Numbered from the stretch's first letter, positions 12,981-24,700 are shown. The stretch: 64,000 nt of DNA from Hyalella azteca (GCF_000764305.2 NW_025941602.1:82389-146388), one strand, 5' to 3'. Notes: generated by a model not told the origin, from the sequence alone. Translations and numbers: made by a program.

Positions 12981-13018
12981 CTGTCTCTTATACACATCTA
13001 GATGTGTATAAGAGACAG
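12981..13018. other. Tn5/Nextera mate-pair junction adapter
   Basis: The 19-bp Tn5 mosaic end CTGTCTCTTATACACATCT is followed directly by its reverse complement. This back-to-back 38-mer is the circularisation junction of Nextera mate-pair libraries and is not genomic. Confidence 0.97.
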
Positions 13019-13583
13019 ACTATACATATTGAACAAGTCATTAGATTTATTGATATTAGACTCAAGATAGCGCGTTGGTGAGTGTCAATAAATGGTGTGA
13101 TATAGATAAGAGGTCATTCACATCAACTCTTTCTATTCAGCCGTCGTTCTCTTGTTTCCATGCTACGTAGAGACCATCTCTTGAAGGTTATAAGAAGGTT
13201 ATAAGCGTTTTGGGCACTTATGATTCGTTCCGTAAATACGCCTACTGTATACAACAAAAATGAGGTTACTTAATTAATTGAGGCTGTTATCATAAGATGA
13301 AATGTTATTGAGCTTTAAAATTAAAAACAAATCCAGTCCAAGCGTTAAATAATGTACCACACACGCATCTAGGAATACGCCCGCGTGGGTTGATGGGAGT
13401 ATCGGTAATTAAACTCAAATGCCTTGATCGTTTACGGTAATAATTTTGATTAGGCCTTAAGTTAAATATCTCATAGCCATTACTGGAGTCTTAATGTTGT
13501 TGATATTTTTATGAGTGCGTTACGGTGATTTGTTTTTCGAATTGAATTTTTATTTCAGCTTATTATTCGCAGAGTCGCCAGCC

Positions 13584-13688
13584 ATGAGTCGCGTTACGTT
13601 ACCGCTGGTGATAGGAACGCTGGCAGCGCTGGTGGGAAGCATACTTCCAGCCGGCCATTCGTTGGGCGTCATTAATACGCCAGAAAAG
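13584..13688 (+). CDS. SLC2/GLUT-type sugar transporter, first coding exon
   Basis: The ATG at 13584 follows a probable acceptor TTTCAG at about 13554-13559, and the donor is AAAAG|GTGAGC. The 35 codons give a hydrophobic helix VTLPLVIGTLAALVGSILPA followed by GHSLGVINTPEK. This corresponds to TM1 and the GYNTGVINAPQ-type motif of facilitative glucose transporters (family knowledge). It ends in phase 0, as this exon often does. The exons for TM2 to about TM9 are not found downstream. Confidence 0.72.
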
Positions 13689-13689
13689 G

Positions 13690-16002
13690 TGAGCGCATTA
13701 CATTTCTATCTCATATTTGTACGAACAATTACCTTTGTTAAAACCAGGCAAATTTACGAAAGAAATACTCCTCATTTTTAGAGGGAATCGTGTTTGTAGC
13801 TTTCATTTAATAGCAGTCAAGACACATGGAATAATGCTTGAAAGCGTCACAAGCGACGGGTTCTTCTGTTAGCATCGCTTAGCCTATCTCTCTTAAACAT
13901 CGCATGCAAGTGATAACGATGATTCTTCAGGAGTGCCTCTTAGTTTTAAAGATAAGAAAAAGCTTATGTGGCCATTCTTATTTTGCGTAAGCACTATACT
14001 TCCTGACTGAATACTTAGCGACATTCATACTATGCGCTGTTGTATTATTGGCTATGCAGTTTTATTATTGGCTATGCATTTATGAGCAGGACTCACTCCT
14101 CGATCTAACTTTTCTGGAGAATGGATGAAATCAGTAAATATGCTAAATACTGGATGCGAATATTAATAATAAATGCAAATTGACAGGGCAATGTCAGCAT
14201 GTGTTTACATCACGCAATGGAAGTAAAAATATATTTTAAATAAAAATAATCAATTACCTGACAATTACTTTTTTGTTTAAAACAACCAGATAAGCGCATG
14301 ATGTTTTTTTAACTTGTCATTCGTGTTCGGTTGAGCCTGAATGGCAAGTTTGCCGTGCTAGGCTCCAGTTCTTCCATGCCTAATGATATAATGATACATT
14401 GGACCCTAGTAACCATTGATCATCTCCAGGCCAGCATGCAAGATCGATTTCTCGGCTGGAGTTAATTTTTTTACCTGAAAATTTTTACCTTAATTCAAGC
14501 CTAGAAAAAAATTGTTATTTTCCGTTCCAATTTTTTGTGCTCATTTTGTTCTATTTTCTTGTGCAGTTTGTTTCCTGAACGAGTCTAGTTTCTAATATGA
14601 AACATATTTTAACGTTTATATAGGATTCGTTTCGATTGGGTATTGCACAGACGTTTAATTTTAATTATTTTCAATCAATTTTCTGTTTGATTTTCTCATT
14701 TGACCTGCATTGACTAGCAAATTTGAATTTCCAATCCTGTCAACTTTATAATTTTTGGCATTTCAATAAATAACTATAATCATAAACTTAAACTTGTGCT
14801 TGGCCAAGAAATTTCAGAATTTGTTGCGCCATTCTAGATGTGTATGTGCAGAATCAATTATGCAAGACTCAGTTTTTGAAACGCACAATTTTTTGTCACA
14901 AATTCAACGCTCGGCCGACGTAACTGTCTTGTAAAAGAAGCATTAATTCGACGAAACACGCGATTGTTTCGCCTAGTAAAAAATTAATTTTAAACTATAA
15001 AGTTCCAAGTATTCAATTGTATCATTTCATGCTTACATTATTACATTACATTAACGCGATCCTTCTTACATTATTTTACATTGCAGCCAACTTTCAGGCG
15101 TCGCTATTTTTGTCCTGCGATTTTCCTAGGCAGTTTTTGTGTGATTATTCCAACAGTTACTTTTTACACTTTGTGTAGTTAAATTTCGACTAAATTTCAT
15201 GAATGAATTTATCATTTTGATTTTACTAACAATTCATCTAGAGAAAAATCCTGTTATTCGCGATCCTTCAAAACTTGTCACTTTCATATCTGTTAACAGG
15301 GGAGCACCATGTAGTGATTCAGTGCTGGTCAAACCTCCGTTAAATAGGTTTTTTGTGTATTTCAAATTTGTATTTGTTATTCTTTTGAATTATGTATGAT
15401 TATCGTAATAGTAATTGCTCAGGCTGACCTCCAATACCTATTTTTTTACGTTAATGATTTTTTATTTCTGAACCTACACTGTTATCACCAGTTTGTTCAG
15501 TACAAGTCATTCTCCGAGTTATGTTCTTAGTTTTTTTTCTGAATCCTCTGCGTCGTAATTTTATATTTGTGCCTTCATTATCAATTAAGTGTTGAAAACA
15601 CTAAGGTCACTCCCCTGCTCGGTAAAAATTCGCTTGTCTGGCAGACGCCGTATAGTATAAAAGCCTACTATAACGTCGCCGAAAATGTTGGAATTAGTAG
15701 ATGAATTAGTAGATGAATTAGTAGATGAATTAGTACATGAATTAGTTCATAAATTAGTAGATGAATTAGTACATTAGTTGGAATTTTTACATGAAATTTT
15801 TGCCTTAATTCTGTTTATCTCTTGCTTATTCACTACCTGCGTATGATTCACTTCTTCAAACTATAATTTTTGTGTTCTGCAAATGCCTTCTATAGAGTAA
15901 AGAGCACGTACTTGTAGCACTCGCAATTGACATCCCGAGGTTGCGTTCTGGGTTAAGGTACGAACTTGTGGAGTCTGGCCGCGAATTTAAGTTGTCTCTA
16001 TC
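13690..16002. other. Intron or unassembled region, no exon recognised
   Basis: AT-rich sequence in which I found none of the expected SLC2 motifs (GRR, PESP, QQLSGINA). At about 15692-15775 there is a 12-bp tandem repeat GAATTAGTAGAT with about seven imperfect copies. Confidence 0.5.
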
Positions 16003-16787
16003 AACTTTAATACGAGGCTGTCTTATGAACTTTAGTCAGCGTTGATATAACACGATGTTGATATATCTATATATCAGCACGACGCTTTAATTAAGTGGGC
16101 ACACATCTTATTCAAACGCACCTTGACCGCAGTAATGATGGCGCCTTTAGAAAAAATGAGGCAAAGAATTGCAGTTGGTGATTCAAAATCACTGACCTGT
16201 CCTATTTATTAGAATATTATTTCAATTTATCGCATTTTTTTCTACAATTTCATCGCCAAATAAGTGGCTAGTGCTATATTTTGTTATTGTTTATTTTCCC
16301 GGATCCATCTGTGCGCCAACATAGATTTCTGTCAATATTAATATTTCTGTTCTGCTTGTTTGTAATTCGCCCTAAATTCTGTGATTGCCTTATCGCAATT
16401 CTATTTAATCTCAAGATCGCAAATTTATCAACGAGAAATACACAGTTCATTAGGCTTGTAATATCGGACTCCCGCCATTTCCGGTCCATTGAAATTTTTA
16501 ATATTTTACTTCTGCGTTCAACCTGTCACTTAATTGCTTCACTTCTTACTAATTATCTTCACCTAAATGTAATTATCGAATGGATTTTTGCTGATGCAAA
16601 TCAATTTTTTATTTCGACTCGATTGTTGCTAAAATAATATGCTAATTGTTAGAATCGGTGAATTCGTACAACTTTATAGTGAGGAACGTTGTAATATATT
16701 TTAGTACCGTCTGCACTTACTGATGCTCTATGCAATTAAGAAGCATTCCTCTAGTAAACACGCACCCCACTCACCCACAGCCCTAAC
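16003..16787. repeat. Duplicated block, copy 2
   Basis: Second copy of 12190-12980. Its edges run smoothly into flanking sequence on both sides, which makes this the more credible location. Confidence 0.85.
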
Positions 16788-16835
16788 TGTATAGTTATTC
16801 CAGATATACCATTACAGTTGTAGGTTTGATATATT

Positions 16836-17000
16836 TGTCGTCATCACTGTGACGTGTTGCAGATTCCATAGATCAATCGTCACCACTGTGACGTGTTGCA
16901 GGTTGGATGTACAAGTCTCCACTGTGATGTGTTGCAGATTTGTTGTATAAGTCACCAAGTTTGATAAGTCAATCTTGGTTTGACTTATCAAAGTTTGATA
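16836..17000. repeat. GTGACGTGTTGCAG repeats and a hairpin
   Basis: Three imperfect repeats containing CACTGTGACGTGTTGCAG are followed by a stem with arms TTTGATAAGTCAA (16960-16972) and TTGACTTATCAAA (16980-16992) around a short loop. They lie directly before the LINE fragment. Confidence 0.7.
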
Positions 17001-17024
17001 AGTTTGATAAGTCAAACGCAGCTG

Positions 17025-17252
17025 CGTTTTAACGCTGACAAATGTAAAGTTATTCACCTTGGCAAGAATAATGAACAGCAATATTACAGTATGAGAAGAC
17101 ACGGTTGCTATGACAGAGTGATGATGTCGAAGTCGGCAATGGAAAAGGATTTAGGAATTAATATCGACAATGAGTTGAAATTTTCTAAGCATATTGAAGG
17201 TCAAGTTAATAAAGCCAATAAACGACTTGGACTGATCAGACGCTCTTTAATC
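17025..17252 (+). mobile_element. LINE reverse transcriptase fragment
   Basis: The frame reads FNADKCKVIHLGKNNEQQYY, then MEKDLGINIDNELKFSKHI and KANKRLGLIRRS. These are the conserved motifs just after the catalytic core of non-LTR reverse transcriptases of the CR1/Jockey type. It matches the longer copy at 28848-29775. The fragment ends where SLC2-like coding sequence begins shortly after. Confidence 0.85.
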
Positions 17253-17257
17253 CCGGA

Positions 17258-17510
17258 ATGGCACCCATTGAACCTGCTTCGCTCTTCAACAACTGTAAGG
17301 TTGAGGATCCTGCATTAATTGAAAATTTTTCTACAATGAAAACTACCGAACCGAGTTCCAATATTAACGGCCTACAGTTTGAGGATCAAATGACTGAACT
17401 CCAGGCTGATGATGGGGGTTGGGCCGGTGTTTGTGCGTTGGTGGCGACAGTCATTTTCGTTCTCGCTTACGGTGTCGGCTTAGGGCCTGTGCCGTACTCA
17501 TATGCTGCAG
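17258..17510 (+). CDS. SLC2-like exon containing TM10
   Basis: The certain part is the C-terminal 30 codons: GWAGVCALVATVIFVLAYGV followed by GLGPVPYSYAAG, matching TM10 and the GPGPIPW motif of GLUT proteins. The donor GCAG|GTCAGC has phase 1 and fits the next exon. The true start is uncertain: an acceptor CTCCAG before GCTGATGATGG (about 17404) would give a normal short loop, while the frame stays open further upstream towards the LINE fragment. Confidence 0.7.
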
Positions 17511-17718
17511 GTCAGCTCTATTGTTAACACTCATTTCTGTTCATGAAACTTTGTGCTGGTTATTGCTTCATCTTCTCTCATGGAAATGAAGAAAATTTTC
17601 AATTCAGTTCGCTTGTGAAACACGGAGTAGTTCCTGCTCATTCACTATTATAAAATACAAGAATAAACATTAAGTAACAGTAGAATATAAACTAATATTT
17701 TCTTCTATCCTCTGCCAG

Positions 17719-17887
17719 AAACGTTCCCGGACGGGCCGCGCAGTGTAGCGCTGGCGGTAGGCGGGACGGCAAACTGGGGAGGAAATTTCTTGGTTGGTTT
17801 GTTGTTCCCGTTAATCCAGCGACACATGCAGCACTACTCATTCCTGCTCTTCACGACCTTCACCCTCGTGCTGCTCATCATTTTCCA
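17719..17887 (+). CDS. SLC2-like exon, TM11-TM12
   Basis: The acceptor is CTGCCAG ending at 17718. The joined frame gives ETFPDGPRSVALAVGGTANW, the loop-and-TM11 signature (E-x-F-x-x-G-P-R) of GLUT transporters, then GGNFLVGLLFPL and a last helix SFLLFTTFTLVLLIIF. The donor CCA|GTCAGT (weak) has phase 2 and fits the exon at 18138; reading through would stop a few codons later. Confidence 0.8.
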
Positions 17888-18137
17888 GTCAGTATTCAGC
17901 TTAATATAAGTACTCCTCGTTATTTCTTAAGAGTTAAGCCGAAGGTTATGCGACTAGAAAAATATCAGCGATACGAACATTTTTTGATTTCGCAGTTTGA
18001 TTCATGCGATTTGGGGATAATAGTTACTGTTGTCTCTACAAAAATATTTTACAGTAAAGTTTAGTTATTTACATGATTAAATACATTAGTTTAAAGTGAG
18101 CGAGTCAAGCTACTCTAAACTAGCCATTAATCTTCAG

Positions 18138-18249
18138 ATGGCTACCAGAACCAAAAGCGTGCAAAAGTGGCCAAGAACTCGCCGAGCCTAAACCCGAGGA
18201 GAGCTCGGAAGTCCGACAAGCCTTGGTTTCTCAAACCAACCACGTTTGA
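18138..18249 (+). CDS. SLC2-like terminal exon
   Basis: The acceptor AATCTTCAG ends at 18137. Joined in phase to 17887 the frame reads QWLPEPKACKSGQELAEPKP and stops at TGA 18247-18249. LPEPK stands where GLUT proteins have the conserved (V/L)PETK after TM12, and a charged cytoplasmic tail follows. An AATAAA lies only 20 bases after the stop and is too close to trust as the signal. Confidence 0.75.
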
Positions 18250-18587
18250 TGATGGCTGTTATGTAGGGAATAAAAGTTATGTTGTTATAGCAGTGATAGC
18301 ACATACTGAGTTTGGATCAATTTCTTGTGCTGTTCTTCGACAGTTGCTGCTGGTCAAGAAATGATAGATGCTATAAATGTGCGCGAAGTTATGAATTTTC
18401 AAATATATCTTTGGACGAGTTCAAGGCATTTTTAGTGAAACTTGGCATCTCAAGTTATTTTCATCTTTAGGAAGCAGTTTTTATGTATGTATGTTTTTGT
18501 ATGTAAAGGTCAATGCACTTCCCTCCGTTGGCTTCCTATTGTGCCTTACTCTCAATTCGATGTTAATGATAATATGTTCAGTCAGTC

Positions 18588-18780
18588 TTAAAATGCCTAG
18601 CACCTTACGAGCCTTGCAATAAGTCCAGCAGCTATCTCAATCAATCGTCAGTTATGGAAAGATCGGGTTCAAAACTCCGGATCCCTTGTGAATCAAGTCA
18701 CGAAAAGTACTAGAATCAGCAACAGGCCATGGGCCTATTTCTTCAGTGCCGACACTTTTATTCTATTCTATTCATAATGT
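18588..18780 (+). mobile_element. LINE 3' end, degenerate copy
   Basis: It shares AATGCCTAGCACCTTA, GAATCAGCAACAGGCC and the closing CTTCAG(T/C)GCCGA with the 3' end of the LINE at 28848-29775, and ends in a (TTCTA)n-like tail. It is a 5'-truncated insertion downstream of the SLC2-like gene. Confidence 0.75.
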
Positions 18781-19699
18781 TATATTTTCCCGTCTGTAAT
18801 CAAACGAAACCTATTCATGTGTTTTGGTTGTAATTTTAACGCCCCATTTGATTGCGTCAGTAACCGTTGAGACAGTTTTTAATGAAAATAAAATTACCAA
18901 AAAATTATCAAGGATATTTAACTACAGTGCAATGGCGATTATCTGTTCTAAAGTCTGTTACGTTAAGTTAAAGGCCATTAAACATTAAAGCCTTCATTAA
19001 AGCCTTTGTGAATAAAAATCAACCAATCTGAAGCCTGTTACGCTTCTCTTTTTGACACGTGGGTGGAAACTACATCTTTGACTATTTTTAGAGGAGATGG
19101 TCTGTCTTTACTGCCTGGAAGTATTTTCGTTTTGCTCATATTGTAAATATTTTTTTCTCAGGAGCAAAGGATTTTAATGATTGGCTGTAACACAAACGCA
19201 CAAGAATGTAACTTTTTATGTGATCTTCATATCGACGCCGTCTGTAGTGACTAATTTTTAGATTAACTTCGTGAATATAATGTTGAATATTTCCTCGAAA
19301 TTATATCAAAGATTTTCTATTTTATTACTTTTTAAGGTAAAATTGTGTTTGTCGTGCGAGCCCTGAAGCTCCATTTCTTTTCGGTCAGGTATAGGACCAT
19401 TTCTCACGTCGACGATTGAAGGAAATTCTTGAGGCAATTATATACTGTGTTTTATTTCCACTAAACTAACACTTGGCTGAAATAATAATTCCTCTCCTCT
19501 CTCGTACTTCTTGAAACACGTCAATTAATTTTTTTACCCCTTCACTACTCGTATGAATTGAAAGAATTTTTTCCTATTTTCTATTACATACGATTTTTGT
19601 CCGTTTAGCTTGGAAATTCTCACGAATGGTTTTTTTAACACTAGTGTCACTGAATTGAAACTGAGACCGATTGAAACTAATATGAGTCCTCTAAAGCGT

Positions 19700-19841
19700 T
19701 CGAATTTATTTTTTACGTAAATTTATTGTTTTGTAATGTCTGCTAGTTCGGATCACTAGGCTCTGTAGTGTAAACAGTGTCGCTCTCGTGTGCTTCTCGC
19801 GGCATCTCCATGGCGACGCGCAAATCCAGTTCAAGCAAACA
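19700..19841 (+). other. Possible non-coding first exon of FAIM
   Basis: A GC-richer island ends in AACA|GTGAGT, a strong donor (exon end 19841), and FAIM's first coding exon begins exactly at an acceptor, so an upstream leader exon is required. The ATG at 19810 opens a frame of eleven codons or one that is out of phase with FAIM, so this would be 5' UTR. Inference only. Confidence 0.3.
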
Positions 19842-20921
19842 GTGAGTCGTGGCATGAACGCCGCTCAGTAACCTGCTCATCAAGCTTCTCCAATTGCAAA
19901 GCCGTCAACTGTCAGAGTACGATCATTTCATAAAGTGCGGTGAAGTTTCACTGTATCTATTCTACGGTATCACGTTTTCCAATTCTCACTAAAATGCACG
20001 TTTTCTCCGCTTGATGTTCGTATGATCACATCTTCCACAAGCGTGAAGTCTTGTCTTTGTACCTGCGTCTTGATGTTATGTTGTTGTTCTTGGACAGACC
20101 TGCTTGGGGCCAGGTGAGAACTGTCGTATCTCTCGAAGACCGACCTTATCATCGATTTTTTTTCGTACTGCGCTATCTCTCATAGTAAGTCCTGCCACAT
20201 TTATGTAATATTTATTCATTTTATGCAGTATTTTTATACTTCACTAACTCTCATATGCGATAATTTCACATTTTTGTAAACGAGCATTTAAGTCGTTTAT
20301 TTTACATATTATTTTTTTTTATAATATTGCCTTAATTAATTATCTCTTCATCATCTGTCTTGTGTTTTTCGACGAGTTGTTTGCATTATACTTGAAAATA
20401 CTTGTACTCTTTAATCCTTTCTTTGACTCTCAAACTGAGATTAGTTTTGGTCCTCGAACTTTTTAAGCTAATATTTTCATGTTCTGCGAACAGAATTTAC
20501 AATTGGCGATGCACGTACAAATATCGATATTCTTGCAGTACATTGTCTTATGTATTTCACGGGTAAAAATTCCTAAGCGAAACAAAAAATATAATGTTTG
20601 CCATGATGGTTACTCTAATAAAATGAAGAGAGAAACGAGTATTCTACTAAACGAGTATTCTACTTCTACTTCATTTTGCTCAAATGAAGCATTGATGCAA
20701 CAATAATTTGAATTCCAATATACTTTTGCTTTTTCCTGTAACGCCAAGCTTAAACTGAAGAATACATGTTGATCGAGCTTCTCAAGGTCTACGACTACGA
20801 TACGTCTCTGCCAATTTGCGGTTGGCTATTTTAATGAGCGCTAAGCAATAGATTTTTAAATTTTGCCATAGTCTTTAACCTCATCTCTCCCTCAAGTGCA
20901 TAATGGAAATAATTACATCAG

Positions 20922-21038
20922 ATGGGAGGTGGCGATCTTGTTGGGACTTGGGAAGTGCGTCTCAGCGACGGTGTCCACACGGTAGCCTTCGAGCACGGCA
21001 CCACCACCGGCAAGAGAGTTGTTCTTGTCGATTCGCAA
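20922..21038 (+). CDS. FAIM: FAIM exon 1 (coding)
   Basis: Acceptor TACATCAG before the ATG, donor CGCAA|GTAAGC. It encodes residues 1-39, including the EHGTTTGKRV motif. Confidence 0.93.
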
Positions 21039-23106
21039 GTAAGCTTTATACATTGCTGTATGTTTGCCTATTAATTAGTTAGAAACTACATAGGGCAATA
21101 ATTAACTACATAAAAACTACAATAATTTAGATTTGTAGCCGCAGTTTATTAACTTTAGAGATCGAATATTTCCTTTGTGATTTCATTTTGGCAACATCTA
21201 CCAGAATTGAAGATTGCGGACGCCGGATCTCATGGCCCGCGCCCGCCACTTTTTATGCGTCTCAGACTAGTGTCGGAGGTCCAGTCGCATTACCTGTTAG
21301 AATTACCATTTTGAAGTTACTTTTTCACGGCTCTTAATTCACATTTTAGTTGCCTGTGCCTTCCTGTTCAACGTCGTATTTAATTGAATATATATTTTAA
21401 TTGTTATAATCGCGCCAGTGTTTCTAGTGCTTATTCATTTTTTATGTTTATTGTAGCAGATTGCCTTAATAATTGCAACTTGCTTGTTCCTTCACAACTA
21501 GACAAATAAGCGAACCTAGTTCATAATTATTAAACCTGCTCTTTCACTTCGAGCTCAGCGTGCTTGGTGAAAACCAATGCAACCGTTCTAAACGTAGCAT
21601 TTTTCGAGGAAGCAGGTACAGGATTTATGACTTTGATTACCATTTGGAGTTATCTGCGTATAGCCTAGTATACGTAGGGGCAAAATGTCGCATATGTCAG
21701 ATGACTGATCGCCTTATCAAGTTATCACAGTTATGTAAAAACACAATGGAACAAATAAAGCACATCTCTTTCTAAGCCCAATTTATTTTGTGCAGGAAGT
21801 CGTCAAAAAAGAATGGATGTTCAAGTTAGTGGGCAGCGAAACTTTCGAGATTGGAAGTGCAAAGTGCGTAATAAAAATAGAACCAATGGGTGGGTTCGCC
21901 TACGAATATTCCCTTGAAGTAAGTTGATGTCCGATTGTTGTTTATTCATATTTATTATTCGTACTATCATGATTGGTTCAGTAATTCTATCATGTGAACC
22001 AATACAATTATAATTTTAATTTTAATTTTCTTGCACTTATAATTATTTATTCTTGTCTTTTTCTAATGTTTCATCAAAAATGCGTTGATTGAGTTTGCTA
22101 ATTCTTGATTAAGAATACGTTAATGAGGAATGCTGAATGAATATCTTAATTAAGAATGCCAAATTGAGAATGCCCAATTCAGCATGAAACCCTGCTCATG
22201 GCAGGTCAACGGACAGACATACAAGAAGTTCCGGGAGAAGCAGAGTCGCATATTACGTACGTGGGTGTTCCCTATAAACTCTGTCATGCAGAGGGTCGTG
22301 CTGGAGAGAGACACGCTCGACGTTTGGCTCAACGGTAGCAAACTAGACGTCGCAGTGAGTAAATCATTTACGCACAATTTTCAATCGTATACACGCATAG
22401 GCTCAAAGTTTATTCCCCTAACATGGTTTTTAATTTTATTTTCAAATTCTCTAGTACTATAGTTTTGGCCCTGACTCTGCACTTTGCCATGGCATTTCAA
22501 ATAAATTTAGAACTAATCTTTCTTGTCTTCAGAATTTTCTTAGCATACTTGTTGTACTGGCGTCAGATTTCATGTTCAAGCACCACAGGTTGAGTTAATT
22601 TAACTTTTTTAATCGTATGCTTGCAATAACAAATAAGTTTTGTCAGTTGCAAACGACAATAATTTACCTCTAACTGTTACAAATCCCTTCCTGAAATGTT
22701 GAATTGTTTCCAATGCGATTGCCCAGAGATATTGGAGGCGAAACTTATCTTGCCAAGACAGTGTGCGCTTCACGCTCTATCTCTAATGGCTGCACTAGGA
22801 AGCTTTTTGTTCGTTGTTGCTCAAGAAATTATGACATCAATCAATGTTAGACTGAATAAGGACAGCTTCGAATTTCAAATTGAAGAACTCTTCAATTCGG
22901 CAGTTTATTTGTGGAGAACGCCTCTGAATGAATACTGAGAGTAAAATCTCCCTCAGGCAGAATTCGTAGACGGGGGAACTGAGACCCACTTCGACGTGTG
23001 CGGGCAACCCGCGTACATCTGCGCTAGAAGCAGCGGGAGCAGAAGGGAAGGAATTATCCATGCCCTGGTCGTCAACGGGGAGCAGGTGCCTGAGGCCATC
23101 GAGTGA
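20922..23106 (+). CDS. FAIM: FAIM (Fas apoptotic inhibitory molecule 1), complete, 4 exons
   Basis: Exons 20922-21038, 21796-21918, 22205-22354 and 22957-23106, all GT/AG and all phase 0, encode 179 residues, the usual length of the short FAIM form. Recognisable blocks are VAFEHGTTTGKRVVLVD, KEWMFKLVGSETF, GFAYEYSLEVNGQ, AEFVDGGTETHFDV and REGIIHALVVNGEQVPE. The family is a soluble cytosolic protein of two beta-rich halves, linked to protection from death-receptor signalling and from stress-induced aggregation. The ATG at 20922 directly follows an acceptor AG, and an upstream ATG at 20903 is out of frame, so the start is well set. AATAAA at 23399-23404 is a likely poly(A) signal. Nothing looks broken. 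Confidence 0.96.
21796..21918 (+). CDS. FAIM: FAIM exon 2
   Basis: Acceptor TTGTGCAG, donor TTGAA|GTAAGT. It encodes residues 40-80 with KEWMFKLVG and GFAYEYSLE. Confidence 0.95.
22205..22354 (+). CDS. FAIM: FAIM exon 3
   Basis: Acceptor CATGGCAG, donor CGCA|GTGAGT. It encodes residues 81-130, ending VWLNGSKLDVA. Confidence 0.95.
22957..23106 (+). CDS. FAIM: FAIM exon 4 and stop
   Basis: Acceptor TCCCTCAG, stop TGA at 23104-23106. It encodes the last 49 residues, with EFVDGGTETHF and EGIIHALVVNG. Confidence 0.95.
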   Translation, partial: AEFVDGGTETHFDVCGQPAYICARSSGSRREGIIHALVVNGEQVPEAIE

Positions 23107-23409
23107 ACTAAATAGCGCATGAAATTAAACGCTCGTGTGAGTCTTAGAATCATAATAATTCATCAGTATTTAAATGGCATTCGCGTGTCAAATTATTACT
23201 CTACTGCGCTCATGAATCCGATCACATTTTCGAAAAAACGAGTTCTGATTGAATCGATCTTTCTTCCAACAAATTAAAAAAGCTAAATGCAAAAATATTG
23301 ATCAAAACATTGCATAAGTTTAAATGGATCTGATATGATTGGACTGAAAGTTATAAACCTTATGATTATCAATGAAAATTAATTACCCGTGTGTTATAAA
23401 TAAAAATTT

Positions 23410-24440
23410 GGTGCTCTGCCATTGATCAATGTTGAGTGTGAATTTTAGTAGTTAGCAGCTTCTGCTGTGGCGTGATTTTCGTAGACTGGTTCTCTTATTC
23501 CCTCCATCTCTGGCGGGATGTTTGTTGTAGCCGCCTGGATATCATATTTCCTTTCGTCTGTGGCGTAATATTGTTCGTAGTCAGGTGTTCTCATATTCCC
23601 TCCGTCTCTGGAGTGATGCTTCTCGTAGTCTGGTTCTCATATTTCCCTTCAGTTGTTGCGCGATATTCTCGCTTCTTCCGAATGAAGGGACGAGGCTATC
23701 GATGAAAACGTGTCTCTTCTAGTTCGAAATACGTCCGAATTACATCAACATTTGAGCAAATTGAAAGCTTTCGTAGTAACAAATATATCCTTTTCCTCGT
23801 TGCCGAAACCTGATTCGGCTGCCTCCTAGAGTCTTGCTGTTGTCATAAGAATTTCACTGCTTGGCACCGCTATTTCCCTGCGTATTTGAACGTCAGTTGA
23901 GAATAGACTTGGGACATTTTGAGATATTTAGTGATTAAGAAAGCGCTGTGCACGATCAAAGAACACCAAGGGAAAATTACCCGTCCGTTACCACTTCTAT
24001 AGATATCTCGTGATTCTCTGTGTGATATATGTAGAGACAACATGAAAAACTAATCAAAGTTGATAATAGAATTTGTTTACAGTCTCGCAGAAGTTGAAGT
24101 ATTTTTATAAGTGCTTTTAAGCACTTAACTTTTTTCTCTCACGAATAAATGTGTATGAACGTCAATTAAGTGCGATAGGAAACGACGACGTGATTTTTCA
24201 ACGTTTCCATGCATAGAAACTCTATGGATGGACAATATTTAATGTTGTTGATAAAAATGTATTCTCATTTCTGAAAGTACTAATGTTATACATTTTGTGT
24301 GTGAATTGCTTTTAATTTTCCAGTGTTTAGATGCCGCCACTACGTTTAAAATTCATTTACACCAGATGCGGGCTGGCTTGGAATTTAATGCATAACATTA
24401 TTAGCATCAAAGATAAAACCAAATGAAAATGTACCAATGA
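23410..24440. other. Intergenic, short GT-rich repeats
   Basis: At 23465-23660 three to four imperfect copies of a unit of about 65 bases contain CTGGTTCTCATATTCCCTCC-like sequence; no conserved gene is seen. Confidence 0.5.
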
Positions 24441-24446
24441 GGTGAG

Positions 24447-24700
24447 GGCAGGTTGGCCTAGTGGTTAATAGTTCAGAGTACCAAGATTGGCGCAGAGAGG
24501 CGCGGGTTCGATCCCAGCTCTGTGCGCCAGTTTCTGGTCAGAATCGTCAAGGAGGCCGGGCGGTTAAGCACAGCAGAATTGTAGCAGTGAGTTGCGAGTT
24601 CGAGACCGCAAAATGCTGTGAATGTTCTGCGATGTTATGAATCGGCTACAGGCCTTCGGCCTACTAAACGCTGAAACCGCTATTAATACAACAATTGAGT
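24447..24700 (+). mobile_element. tRNA-derived SINE, copy B
   Basis: The tRNA-like head has A box GGTTGGCCTAGTGG (24451-24464) and B box GGTTCGATCCC (24505-24515), followed by a body with GAGGCCGGGCGGTTAAGCAC and a 3' end GAATCGGCTACAGGCC. Same family as 11056-11302. The 3' end resembles the 3' end of the LINE found in this window. Confidence 0.8.
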
